DNA of 64,000 nucleotides from Gemmatimonadales bacterium (GTDB lineage Bacteria; Gemmatimonadota; Gemmatimonadetes; Gemmatimonadales; GWC2-71-9). The notes below the pieces were generated by a model. That model was not told the origin of the DNA. It did no database searches and worked only from the letters and a program-made list of their open reading frames with translations. This document shows, piece by piece, positions 46,777 through 55,520 of this stretch (position 1 is its first letter; the number at the start of each line of letters is the position of its first letter). The translations under genes and the position numbers were made by a program. Location of the stretch: the NCBI GenBank assembly GCA_019637315.1, contig JAHBVU010000007.1:124001-188000 (forward strand). The letters are read 5' to 3'.

Positions 46777-49700
46777 ATGACTCAATTTCGACAGGCCGGT
46801 CGCGGTGCCTCCGCGTTCCGCGCCGCAGGTCGACCGGGCCGGATTGCCGCGCTCCTGGTCGGCCTCCTCGCGTTCAGCGGTACGGCCGCTGCGCAATCCA
46901 CCGGAACGCTTCGTGGTCGCGTCATCGAACGCGGCAACGACGCCCCCATCCCGGGCGTTCAGATCCAGGTCACCGCAGGCACCACCCGTGTCTCGGCGCT
47001 GACCTCTCAGGATGGTCGCTACTCTCTCGCGGTGCCGAGTGGAGCGATCTCGGTTCGGGCCGTGCGGATCGGCTACGCACCGGTGACGCAGACCGGCAAC
47101 GTGGCCGCCGGCGGTGAAGTCGTCCTCGACTTCACACTCGAGCCAACCGTCGTCCAGCTCGAAGAGGTCGTCACCACGGCCACCGGCGAGCAGTCTCGCC
47201 GCGAAGTGGGCAACGTGGTCGCGACGCTCAAGGTCGACTCGCTGGTCAGCCGCAGCCCGGTCACCAGCGTGGCCGACGTCCTCAACGCCCGAACCGCCGG
47301 CGTCCAGGTCGTCCAGGGGGCCGGTCAAACCGGTTCATCGCCCTCGATCCGGATCCGTGGCTCGAGCTCGCTCTCGCTCACCAACGAACCGCTCTTCATC
47401 GTGGATGGCGTCCGGATGGACAACTCGCCGCAGCCCGGCGGCACCACCATCTCGTCGCAGCGGGTCAACCGGCTCGCGACCTTCAACCCGGACGAGATCG
47501 AGTCGCTCGACGTCATCAAGGGTCCGTCGGCCGCCGCGCTGTACGGTACCGCTGCTGCCAACGGCGTCATCGTGATCAAGACCAAGCGCGGACGCGCCGG
47601 GCGGACCCAGTGGTCCACCTACGCCGAAGCGGGTCGGGTATCGCAGCCGGCCCAGTTTTTCGACAACTACCGCAGCTGGGGCCGCAACATCGTGGGCGGC
47701 GTGCCGCAGCCGGCGGCCATTCAGTGCCGGATTTCGCAGCAGGCGCTCGGCAACTGCGTCATCGACAGCCTGACCACCTTCAATCCGTTGATGAACAAGG
47801 AAACCACGCCGTTCAGCACCCAGCCGCGGACCATGTTTGGTGCGCAGGCCTCGGGCGGCAGCGACCGGTTCCGGTTCTTCATCAGCGCCGAGCGTGAGGA
47901 CGAAACCGGCCCGTACGAAATGCCGGAAGCCGAAATCACGCGCCTGACCGCGATCCGCGGCAAGGCCCCGATCGACGAGCATGTTCACCCGAACAAGCTC
48001 GGCCAGACCAGCTTGCGCGGCAATTTCTCCGTGGGCCTGACCCCGACACTCGACCTGACGGTGTCGACCGGCTACCTGAACCGTCAGCTGCGGACCCCGT
48101 TCGACGGGGGCTACTTCGCCGGCCTGTCGTTCCAGACCTATTTCGCTCCGGGCTTCCGCACCGCGTTCAACGGCGCCTCGGCACAGCACATCGGCGACAT
48201 TATGTCGGTCGAGCAGTGGATGCGCGATCAGCGGCTCACCACCAGCAGCACGCTCAACTGGACCCCGAACTCCTGGCTCAGTGGCCGCGCCGTCATCGGC
48301 ATGGACCAGACCCAGGGCTACGGCTACCGGTTTGCCCGCTTCGGCGAAGGCACCATCACCGGGTGGGGCCCGCCCGGACAGACCGGCGGCAAAGACGTGA
48401 ACCGCAACACCTACAGCCGGTACTCGGTCGACCTGGGTGGCTCCGCCGCCTGGAGCGTCAACTCCTCGATCTCGGCCAAGACAGCCGTTGGCGTGCAGTG
48501 GTTCAAGGACACACAGTACCAGACTCTCGCACGCGGCTACTCGCTGCCACCGGGCGCTACGACGCCGAACGCGGCCTCGATTCAGACCTCCGGTGAGTTC
48601 ACCGAAGAGAACGCCACCTACGGCGGTTACATCGAGCAGACCTTCGGACTCAAGGACCGCCTCTACCTGACCGGCGGCGTCCGGACCGACCAGAACAGCG
48701 CGTTCGGTTCCAATATCGGTAACACGATCTACCCGCGGGCTGCGCTGTCGTACGTGATCAGCGATGAGTCCTGGTTCCCGGAAATCACCGATGGCGGCAA
48801 CATCCGCCTGCGCGCCGCCTTCGGCCGCGCCGGGGTGCAGCCGACCACGATTGCGGCACTGCAGTTCCTCAACGCCTTCACGGTTCCGATCGACGGCGTC
48901 GAGACTCCGGGTCTCCGCATCGCGGCACTCGGCAACGCCGACCTCAAGCCGGAAGTCACCACGGAAATCGAAGCCGGTATCGACGCTGGGTTGTTCAACG
49001 AGCGGATCCTGCTCGAGTTCACCTACTTCACCAAGACCAGCAAAGACGCGCTCGTGCAGCAGCCGCTGCCGCCCTCATTCGGCGCTGGTGCAACCCAGTG
49101 GCAGAACCTCGCCAAGGTGCGCAACCGCGGCTTCGAGGTCTCGCTCAATGCCGACGTGATCCGCGCCAAGCCGGTCTCGTGGAACGTCAACGTCACGGCA
49201 TCGTCGATCAAGAACCTCCTGGTCGACGCTGGTGGCGCCGCCCTCGCGGAAACGCAGGGTCAGCGGAACGCTGTGGGCTATCCGCTCTTCGGCCTCTGGG
49301 ATCGTCCGATCCTGGGCTGGAACGACACCAACGGCGATGGCATCCTGGTCGACAGCGAGATTCAGGTCGGCACCACCGCAGTGTACCGCGGTCCGACCCT
49401 GCCGACGCGCGAAGGCGCCGTCACCAGCACCATTGGTCTCTTCGACCAGAAGGTTCGGCTGGTCGGTCTCGTCGACTATCGCGGCGGTCACTACAACCAG
49501 TGGGGCTTCGAGAACCAGCGGTGCGCCAGCGGTAACTGCCGGGCCGTCAACGACCCGTCGACGCCGCTGGCCGATCAGGCCGCTGCGCTGGCCCGCAACA
49601 GCGGGGCTTTCGGTAACTCGACCTGGGGGTACTTCGTCGAGAACGACTTCATTCGTCTCCGCGAACTCTCGGTCTCGGTCGACGTTCCGACTTCCGTGAC

Positions 49701-49890
49701 CCGGAAGATCGGCTTCGGGACCGCCAACGTCGTGCTGAGCGGCCGCAACCTCGGCACGCTGTGGACCAAGTACCCGGGCATCGACCCCGAAACCAACGCC
49801 ATCGTCCAGAACACCGGTGGCGGCAACAACGACTATTACGCGCCGCCGCCGGCTCGCTACTGGCTGCTCCGCGTCAACCTGGGCTTCTAA
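46777..49890 (+). CDS. SusC/RagA-family TonB-dependent outer-membrane receptor
   Basis: 1037 residues. Signal peptide to about residue 34 (G-T-A-A-A-Q-S). Residues about 37-115 are a carboxypeptidase-regulatory-like domain (L-R-G-R-V-I-E-R-G). The plug at about 130-265 contains the SusC hallmark L-F-I-V-D-G-V-R-M-D-N and S-L-D-V-I-K-G-P-S-A-A-A-L-Y-G. A long beta barrel ends in W-L-L-R-V-N-L-G-F, with the terminal aromatic needed for outer-membrane insertion. It imports glycans or peptides with the SusD-like lipoprotein encoded next. Confidence 0.95.
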   Translation: MTQFRQAGRGASAFRAAGRPGRIAALLVGLLAFSGTAAAQSTGTLRGRVIERGNDAPIPGVQIQVTAGTTRVSALTSQDGRYSLAVPSGAISVRAVRIGYAPVTQTGNVAAGGEVVLDFTLEPTVVQLEEVVTTATGEQSRREVGNVVATLKVDSLVSRSPVTSVADVLNARTAGVQVVQGAGQTGSSPSIRIRGSSSLSLTNEPLFIVDGVRMDNSPQPGGTTISSQRVNRLATFNPDEIESLDVIKGPSAAALYGTAAANGVIVIKTKRGRAGRTQWSTYAEAGRVSQPAQFFDNYRSWGRNIVGGVPQPAAIQCRISQQALGNCVIDSLTTFNPLMNKETTPFSTQPRTMFGAQASGGSDRFRFFISAEREDETGPYEMPEAEITRLTAIRGKAPIDEHVHPNKLGQTSLRGNFSVGLTPTLDLTVSTGYLNRQLRTPFDGGYFAGLSFQTYFAPGFRTAFNGASAQHIGDIMSVEQWMRDQRLTTSSTLNWTPNSWLSGRAVIGMDQTQGYGYRFARFGEGTITGWGPPGQTGGKDVNRNTYSRYSVDLGGSAAWSVNSSISAKTAVGVQWFKDTQYQTLARGYSLPPGATTPNAASIQTSGEFTEENATYGGYIEQTFGLKDRLYLTGGVRTDQNSAFGSNIGNTIYPRAALSYVISDESWFPEITDGGNIRLRAAFGRAGVQPTTIAALQFLNAFTVPIDGVETPGLRIAALGNADLKPEVTTEIEAGIDAGLFNERILLEFTYFTKTSKDALVQQPLPPSFGAGATQWQNLAKVRNRGFEVSLNADVIRAKPVSWNVNVTASSIKNLLVDAGGAALAETQGQRNAVGYPLFGLWDRPILGWNDTNGDGILVDSEIQVGTTAVYRGPTLPTREGAVTSTIGLFDQKVRLVGLVDYRGGHYNQWGFENQRCASGNCRAVNDPSTPLADQAAALARNSGAFGNSTWGYFVENDFIRLRELSVSVDVPTSVTRKIGFGTANVVLSGRNLGTLWTKYPGIDPETNAIVQNTGGGNNDYYAPPPARYWLLRVNLGF

Positions 49891-49950
49891 GCGATGTCCA
49901 GAACCGAGAAGACTTCGATGACTTCGACCGCGCCAGAAGGGGCCGGTACC

Positions 49951-51345
49951 ATGCGAACCTATCGTAAATTGAGCACCCCGCTTGCCGGGTTGCTGACCGC
50001 ATCTGTGCTCGTGACGGGCGGCTGCAGCCGGGAGGATCTCCTCTCGGTCAACACACCTGATCAGCTGCAGGTGGTCGAGGGCAACAGCCCGGCCGGCGCG
50101 ACCGCGCTCCGGGCGGCGGCCGTCGGCAACTTCAACAACTTCTACAGCGGCACGACGCTGATGGGCGTCGTGCTGTACGTCGGCGTCCTGAGCGACGAGT
50201 TGATCAACGCCCGTCCGGGCGGCGAGCACCTCGACATTCGGGCCTTCAATCCCAACGTCTTCCCCAACCGACCGTGGGAGAACTTCTCCAACGCCTACAC
50301 CCAGATCATCCGAGCCACCGGCGCGCTGCAGGAGTACGGCGCCCCAGGCGCGACCCGCAACACCCAGATCGGCAACCTGCTGGCGTTGCGCGGTTTCGCC
50401 ACCACCCTGGTTGGTGAGCTGTTCTGCAACGGCGTTCCGCTGTCCGACGTGGCCGATGTTCGGGGCGAACAGCCCACGACCACGACCGTAACGACGACGC
50501 AGCTGTACGAGCAGTCCATCCGTGCTTTCGACAGCGCTCTGGCGGTTCTCGGTACCACGGGCGCCGACGTGAACCAGCGCTACCTGGCCCGGATCGGGAA
50601 AGCCCGCGCGCTCGTCAACCTGAACCGGCAGGCAGAGGCAGCCACTGTCGTCGGAGCCGGCGGCGACGGAGCAGGATCGATCGCGGTACCCTCGAACTTC
50701 GTCTTCCGAAGCAGCCACTCGCAGACTTCGAACGCCCATGGCGTTTACGACTGGATGGTCGGCACAGCGAACTTCGGGCCGTCCGAGCGCGAGGGCGGCA
50801 ACGGCCTCAATTTCCGTAGCGCCGACGATCCGCGGGTCGTGATCGGATCCACCTTCCGACTCGGTCAGGACGGATCGACCCAGGTCTACACCATCGCCGG
50901 CTATCCGAACGGCAACGCAAGTAGCGACATCGCGACGGGCGTCGAAGCTCGGCTGATCGAAGCCGAAGCGGCGCTCAAGGCCGGTCAGGTTGGCGCATTC
51001 CTCGCTGCGCTCAACGCGCCCCGCGCCGACGCGGCCGTCCGGGCCAGTCGGCTCGTACCGATCTCGACGGACCCGGCCGTACTCCCGCCGCTTACCGACC
51101 CGGGAACCCCTGAGGGCCGGGTCGACCTGCTCTTCCGCGAACGGGCCTTCTGGTTGTATCTGACGGCCCACCGCGTTGGCGACCTCCGCCGCCTGGTGCG
51201 CCAGTATGGGCGCAACTCCGAAACCGTCTGGCCGACGGGCGCCTACTTCAAGGGCGGCGTCTATGGCACGGATCAGAACCTGATCCCGATGGGTACGGAG
51301 CTGACCAACCCGAATTGGACTGCCTGCACGGATCGGAACGCCTGA
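49951..51345 (+). CDS. SusD/RagB-like nutrient-binding lipoprotein
   Basis: 464 residues. Lipobox L-V-T-G-G-C (about Cys25) after a basic start M-R-T-Y-R-K. Helical SusD-like domain with Y-T-Q-I-I-R-A-T-G-A-L and R-E-R-A-F-W-L-Y-L-T-A-H-R-V-G-D-L-R-R-L-V-R-Q-Y, the RagB/SusD C-terminal signature. It acts as the lid over the SusC channel on the cell surface. Followed by a strong terminator, so the pair is a self-contained unit. Confidence 0.93.
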   Translation: MRTYRKLSTPLAGLLTASVLVTGGCSREDLLSVNTPDQLQVVEGNSPAGATALRAAAVGNFNNFYSGTTLMGVVLYVGVLSDELINARPGGEHLDIRAFNPNVFPNRPWENFSNAYTQIIRATGALQEYGAPGATRNTQIGNLLALRGFATTLVGELFCNGVPLSDVADVRGEQPTTTTVTTTQLYEQSIRAFDSALAVLGTTGADVNQRYLARIGKARALVNLNRQAEAATVVGAGGDGAGSIAVPSNFVFRSSHSQTSNAHGVYDWMVGTANFGPSEREGGNGLNFRSADDPRVVIGSTFRLGQDGSTQVYTIAGYPNGNASSDIATGVEARLIEAEAALKAGQVGAFLAALNAPRADAAVRASRLVPISTDPAVLPPLTDPGTPEGRVDLLFRERAFWLYLTAHRVGDLRRLVRQYGRNSETVWPTGAYFKGGVYGTDQNLIPMGTELTNPNWTACTDRNA

Positions 51346-51396
51346 TCTGACCTCTGTGATGCAGCGCCCTTCACCCGGCGCTGTATGGACGGCAGG

Positions 51397-51438
51397 AAAC
51401 GGCCCCGCCCGCGATTCCGATCGCTGGCGGGGCCGTTT
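51397..51438. terminator. Strong bidirectional intrinsic terminator
   Basis: A perfect 13-base-pair stem (51397-51409 with 51426-51438) starts with AAA and ends with TTT, giving an A/T flank in both directions. It lies between the convergent SusD-like gene and prfC. Confidence 0.85.
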
Positions 51439-51465
51439 GCTTTCGCTCTGCTACTTGCTGCAGGT

Positions 51466-53115
51466 CTAGGGAGCCACGTCGTGGAAGGTGAGCTCCTTCT
51501 CGTGCTCCAGTGCACCTCGCAGATTCCACTGATCCTGAAACAGCAGCACCGGGGCACCTTTGGCATCGTACACGAGGTAGCGACCCCGTTGATGTCCGGC
51601 CCGAATAATGGCATCCTCAGGCCCGGTCACCCACCGGGGATGCCCCAGGCTCAGCGGCTCCAGTCGACATGGCGCGCTGTACTCGTGCGCCAGCCGATGC
51701 ACCATCACGTCGAACTGCAGCCGACCAACCGCGCCGAGGATCGGAGCCGAGCCCGAGCGCTCATCCGCGTAGAACACCTGAGCCGCACCCTCCTCCGACA
51801 GATCCCGCAACCCGGAGTCGAGCTGCTTCCGCTTGAGCGGATCGGCCGGGAGCACGCGGGCAAAGTGCTCGGGCGGAAACCGCGGGATCCCGTCATACCG
51901 CAGCGCCGGGTTCTCCGCCAGGGTATCCCCGATGCGCAGCGTGCCGCGGTCCATGATACCAACGACATCGCCTGACCAGGCCTCTTCGACCTGGCTTCGT
52001 TCGCGCGCCAGAAACTGCTGCGGAGCTGCCAGCTTGAAACGGCGCCCGGTCCGCACGTGCACGACGTCCTTCCCCGCTTCGAAGCGGCCCGAACAGATCC
52101 GCAGAAACGCAATCCGGTCGCGATGTTTGGGATCCATGTTAGCCTGGATCTTGAAGACAAACCCGGAAAAATCCGGCGCATTCGGCATGATCGTACCGAT
52201 CGAAGACTCTCGTGGACCCGGGGCCGGTGCCATGCTCAGGTAGTCGGCCAGAAACGGCTCGACCCCGAAGTTGGTGAGCGCACTGCCGAAATACACCGGG
52301 GAAAGCTCCCCTGAATGAACCTGATCCAGGTCGAACGGATGGCCCGCCTCGTCCAGCAGTGCGATTTCGTCACGAAGCGCAGCATGCCCGCTCGGTCCGA
52401 TGATCTCGGTCAGAGCCGGATCGTCGAGCGCGAGGGTCGACGCCTCGGTACGTGAGGCGCCGTGATCACCAGCACGCTCGAACAACAGCACCAGGCCAGA
52501 CCGCCGCTCGTAGACGCCGGCCAGGCCGAGCGGACCGTACACCGGCCACGTCATGGGGCGGCAGACGAGCCCAAGGTCGCGTTCGACATCGCCAATCAGG
52601 GTCAGGGGGTCGGTGCCGGCCCGATCACACTTGTTGACGAACGTGACAATCGGCATTCGCCGGCGTCGACAGACATCGAACAACTGTCGCGTCCGCTCTT
52701 CGACGCCTTTGCGATTGTCCAGCAGCATGACGGCACTGTCAGCCGCCATCAGCGTCCGGTAGGTGTCTTCCGAGAAGTCCTGGTGACCCGGGGTATCGAG
52801 CAGGTTGAGACGCACACCCTCATAATCGAACTGCATGACGCTCGACGTGACCGAAATTCCGCGCTCCCGCTCGAGTTCCATCCAGTCCGAGGTGGCATGG
52901 CGTGATTGCCGCCGCGCCTTGACGGTTCCGGCCAGATGAATCGCGCCACCGTACAACAGTAGTTTTTCCGTCAGCGTGGTCTTGCCGGCGTCCGGATGAC
53001 TGATAATCGCAAAGGTCCGGCGGCGGGCCACCTCGAAATCGAGGCGCCGATCCGCGGAACCTGCTTCAGGCGACGTCAGAGGCGGGGCCAAACGCTCCGC
53101 ATCGGGTATGGTCAC
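51466..53115 (-). CDS. prfC: Peptide chain release factor 3
   Basis: 549 residues, close to the usual length. GTPase motifs: S-H-P-D-A-G-K-T-T (G1), L-L-D-T-P-G-H (G3) and F-V-N-K-C-D (G4). The sequence R-Q-S-R-H-A-T-S-D-W-M-E-L-E-R-E-R-G-I-S is the RF3 switch region. RF3 releases RF1/RF2 from the ribosome after termination. I chose the GTG at 53115 with GGAG 5 bases upstream; the longer reading has no RF3 similarity. The unusual C-terminal E-L-T-F-H-D-V-A-P matches the family tail. Confidence 0.95.
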   Translation of the reverse strand: MTIPDAERLAPPLTSPEAGSADRRLDFEVARRRTFAIISHPDAGKTTLTEKLLLYGGAIHLAGTVKARRQSRHATSDWMELERERGISVTSSVMQFDYEGVRLNLLDTPGHQDFSEDTYRTLMAADSAVMLLDNRKGVEERTRQLFDVCRRRRMPIVTFVNKCDRAGTDPLTLIGDVERDLGLVCRPMTWPVYGPLGLAGVYERRSGLVLLFERAGDHGASRTEASTLALDDPALTEIIGPSGHAALRDEIALLDEAGHPFDLDQVHSGELSPVYFGSALTNFGVEPFLADYLSMAPAPGPRESSIGTIMPNAPDFSGFVFKIQANMDPKHRDRIAFLRICSGRFEAGKDVVHVRTGRRFKLAAPQQFLARERSQVEEAWSGDVVGIMDRGTLRIGDTLAENPALRYDGIPRFPPEHFARVLPADPLKRKQLDSGLRDLSEEGAAQVFYADERSGSAPILGAVGRLQFDVMVHRLAHEYSAPCRLEPLSLGHPRWVTGPEDAIIRAGHQRGRYLVYDAKGAPVLLFQDQWNLRGALEHEKELTFHDVAP

Positions 53116-53313
53116 GACAACTCCAGTGTAAACGCGCCCATCGCGCTCGGGCCCAAGATAACGCCCCCCCGCGGGAACGCGCCGACGGCTGACAGTGACC
53201 CAGTTCAGGGCGATATTGGAAGGGCTGGCAGGATGATCGGTCGGCAAAGTGTGCCCCACCGGGCCGGCCCGGCGTCACCAACACGCGGGCGACCACCACG
53301 AGGAGGCTTCACC

Positions 53314-54048
53314 ATGCAACGGTATGCTCTCAATCTCGCGGTTGTCGGCGCACTTGCGGTTCCGATGACGCTCGACGCCCAGGCCGTTCTGATCGGGCGG
53401 GTCGTCAACGATTCGACCAAGGCGCCGATTGCCGGTGCCGAGATCATCCTGGAGCCCAACGCCCGTAGGCTCGAATCCGACTCGCTCGGTCGGTTCGTCC
53501 TCGACCGCCTGCCCCTCGGCGCCGCCAGCGCGATCGTTCGGAAGATCGGCTACCGGGGTGTCCGAATTCGGACCCTCATCTTCAGCAGTGATACCCTCGA
53601 CGTCGAAGTCCCGCTCGAACCGGCAGGTGCCTACGAGCTCGCGCCGATCGAGGTGGTCGCATCCGGCGTTCCACCGGGCATGGCTGCCTACGCAGAGCGC
53701 CGACTCCGAGGCACCGGCAGCTATATCGATGCGGATGAACTTCGACGCTCGGAATACCGCGGGCTGAGCGACCTGCTCCGCATGCAACGCGGCATTCGGA
53801 TGGCCTCAAACCGGTACGGTCGCTGGATCGTGACCGGATCACGATCGAACTGCCCCATGTCGATCTGGCTCGATGGGGTAAAGATCTACAGCTCGGCCGA
53901 CCGAATCGGGCCGCCTGACATCGACGACTTTCCGATTGCCCAGCTGGAGGCAATCGAGATCTATCGAGGTGGCGCCGACACCCCGCCGGAGCTGGATCCG
54001 GGCAAGAGCAGCTGCGGAACCATCGTACTCTGGACCCGCCGCCGCTGA
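53314..54048 (+). CDS. Carboxypeptidase-like/TonB-plug domain protein without barrel
   Basis: 244 residues with a signal peptide (M-T-L-D-A-Q, to about 23). Residues about 25-105 are a carboxypeptidase-regulatory-like domain (L-I-G-R-V-V-N-D-S-T-K-A-P-I-A-G-A). Residues about 115-244 follow the TonB-receptor plug pattern (L-S-D-L-L-R-M-Q-R-G-I, I-W-L-D-G-V-K-I-Y, I-E-I-Y-R-G-G-A). No beta barrel follows. The same design recurs in Gemmatimonadota. A role as a periplasmic binding or signalling module is possible. An AGGAGG site precedes the ATG. Confidence 0.82.
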   Translation: MQRYALNLAVVGALAVPMTLDAQAVLIGRVVNDSTKAPIAGAEIILEPNARRLESDSLGRFVLDRLPLGAASAIVRKIGYRGVRIRTLIFSSDTLDVEVPLEPAGAYELAPIEVVASGVPPGMAAYAERRLRGTGSYIDADELRRSEYRGLSDLLRMQRGIRMASNRYGRWIVTGSRSNCPMSIWLDGVKIYSSADRIGPPDIDDFPIAQLEAIEIYRGGADTPPELDPGKSSCGTIVLWTRRR

Positions 54049-54117
54049 CAGGCAGCTGTGTGCTGGAACCCTCCAGCCGGGCGTCTCCTATGATAGAACT
54101 TCAACACGGAGCGCATC

Positions 54118-54267
54118 ATGCTGGAGACCATTGCGGTCGTGCTCTTGGTGCTGTGGGTGCTTGGCCTTGTGAGCAGCTACACCATCGGTGGATTCATCCA
54201 CGTCCTTCTGGTGCTGGCGATCGTCATCGTCCTGCTCCGGGTCATTCGGGGTCGCAGACCGGTCTAG
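54118..54267 (+). CDS. lmo0937-family small membrane protein (49 aa)
   Basis: 49 residues: M-L-E-T-I-A-V-V-L-L-V-L-W-V-L-G-L-V-S-S-Y-T-I-G-G-F then I-H-V-L-L-V-L-A-I-V-I-V-L-L-R-V-I-R-G. Two helices around a T-I-G-G-F-I-H-V loop are the hallmark of the lmo0937/DUF5670 family. It may relate to envelope stress. It overlaps the end of the convergent NRAMP-like gene by 4 bases. Confidence 0.85.
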   Translation: MLETIAVVLLVLWVLGLVSSYTIGGFIHVLLVLAIVIVLLRVIRGRRPV

Positions 54268-55448
54268 GACGACCACCCGAGCAGTCGTGGTAGCTGGGTA
54301 AAGACGGTGTATCCACCCAGCGCGGCCATCGCCACGGCAACACCAGCTGCCGCGGCGATGAGCCAACCCGGCTGAGGTACCAGATCCCGATATGGTGAAC
54401 GCCCCAGCGCCACGAGAACCGTACCCAGCGCCAGCGGCAGTATCAGTCCGTTCACCGCACCAACCGCCACCAGAATCGTGACCGGCTGCCCAACCAGCAG
54501 GAAGATCACGGTCCCGGTCAGAATGAACACCGCGGTCAGTAGCGTCCGCCGGGTGCTCCAGCGCCCCAGAAATGTTACCGACGTGTACGCCGATCCGATC
54601 ACGGATGTCAGCGCCGCCGCCCACATCACCAGCCCGAAGATCCGGTAACCAAGGTCACCCGCCGCAATCCGAAACACCGAGGCTGGTGGATTGGCCGGAT
54701 CGATCACATGCCCGGCCGCGACCACACCAAGCGCACCCAGAAACAAGATGACCCGCATGACGGTCGCGATGCTGATGCCAAGCAACGCGCCTTGCGTTGC
54801 CAGGCGCACGTTGTCCGGCCCGGCGACGCCCGCTTCGAGAAGTCGGTGCGCACCTGCAAAGGTGATATATCCCCCAACCGTTCCGCCCACGATGGTAAGC
54901 ACGGCGAGCGGATGGATCCGTTCTGGCAGCACGGTCCGGAAGAGCGCTTCACCCACCGGCGGATTGGCGCGCACCGCCACGGAGAGCGCCAGCACCACCA
55001 TCACGAGACCGAGCACTTTGACGATGGCATCCATGACCCGGCCGGCATCCCGAACCAAAAAGACGGCCAGGGCAACGCCCGCACTCAGAGCCGCGCCAAG
55101 CCGAATATCGATCCCGGTCAGGGCATGCAGGCCCAACCCTGCCCCGGCAACGTTCCCGATGTTGAACGCCAGCCCGCCCAGAGCCACCAGGCCGCTCAGC
55201 AGCGACCCGAGCCCCGGCCAGACCCGGTCGGCCACCCGTGGCGCCGGCTCGCCTGCCCCGATCAGTACCCGCCAGATGAGCAGCTGGGCCGCCAGGTCGA
55301 AGACGACAGACACCAGGATGGCAAAACCAAAGCTCGCGCCGAGATCGCGTGTGAAGACGGCCGTCTGGGTCAGAAATCCGGGCCCGATGGCGGAGGTCGC
55401 CATCAGAAAGGCCCCGCCGACGACGGCAGAACGCACCGGCGTCCTCAT
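54264..55448 (-). CDS. NRAMP-family transporter, YcsG-like
   Basis: 394 residues, about eleven membrane helices. Helix 1 reads A-T-S-A-I-G-P-G-F-L-T-Q-T-A-V-F-T where classical manganese/iron NRAMPs have D-P-G-N. The metal-coordinating Asp and Asn are therefore lost. The body (L-A-F-N-I-G-N-V-A-G-A-G-L-G-L) resembles, from memory, Bacillus YcsG, encoded beside 5-oxoprolinase genes. A non-metal substrate such as an amino-acid derivative is plausible. No 5-oxoprolinase gene is visible here. Confidence 0.82.
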   Translation of the reverse strand: MRTPVRSAVVGGAFLMATSAIGPGFLTQTAVFTRDLGASFGFAILVSVVFDLAAQLLIWRVLIGAGEPAPRVADRVWPGLGSLLSGLVALGGLAFNIGNVAGAGLGLHALTGIDIRLGAALSAGVALAVFLVRDAGRVMDAIVKVLGLVMVVLALSVAVRANPPVGEALFRTVLPERIHPLAVLTIVGGTVGGYITFAGAHRLLEAGVAGPDNVRLATQGALLGISIATVMRVILFLGALGVVAAGHVIDPANPPASVFRIAAGDLGYRIFGLVMWAAALTSVIGSAYTSVTFLGRWSTRRTLLTAVFILTGTVIFLLVGQPVTILVAVGAVNGLILPLALGTVLVALGRSPYRDLVPQPGWLIAAAAGVAVAMAALGGYTVFTQLPRLLGWSS

Positions 55449-55520
55449 GAGTTCCCTGACCCGGTCCGCCAGCCTGACCCGGCCGATCGGCCGACGTTAT
55501 ATTCGCAGATCGTGACCTCC

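Noticed and set aside
46777-51345. SusC/SusD pair as proof of Bacteroidota origin
   Set aside because: The pair also occurs in Gemmatimonadota, and codon use, GC content and neighbouring genes fit the latter better.
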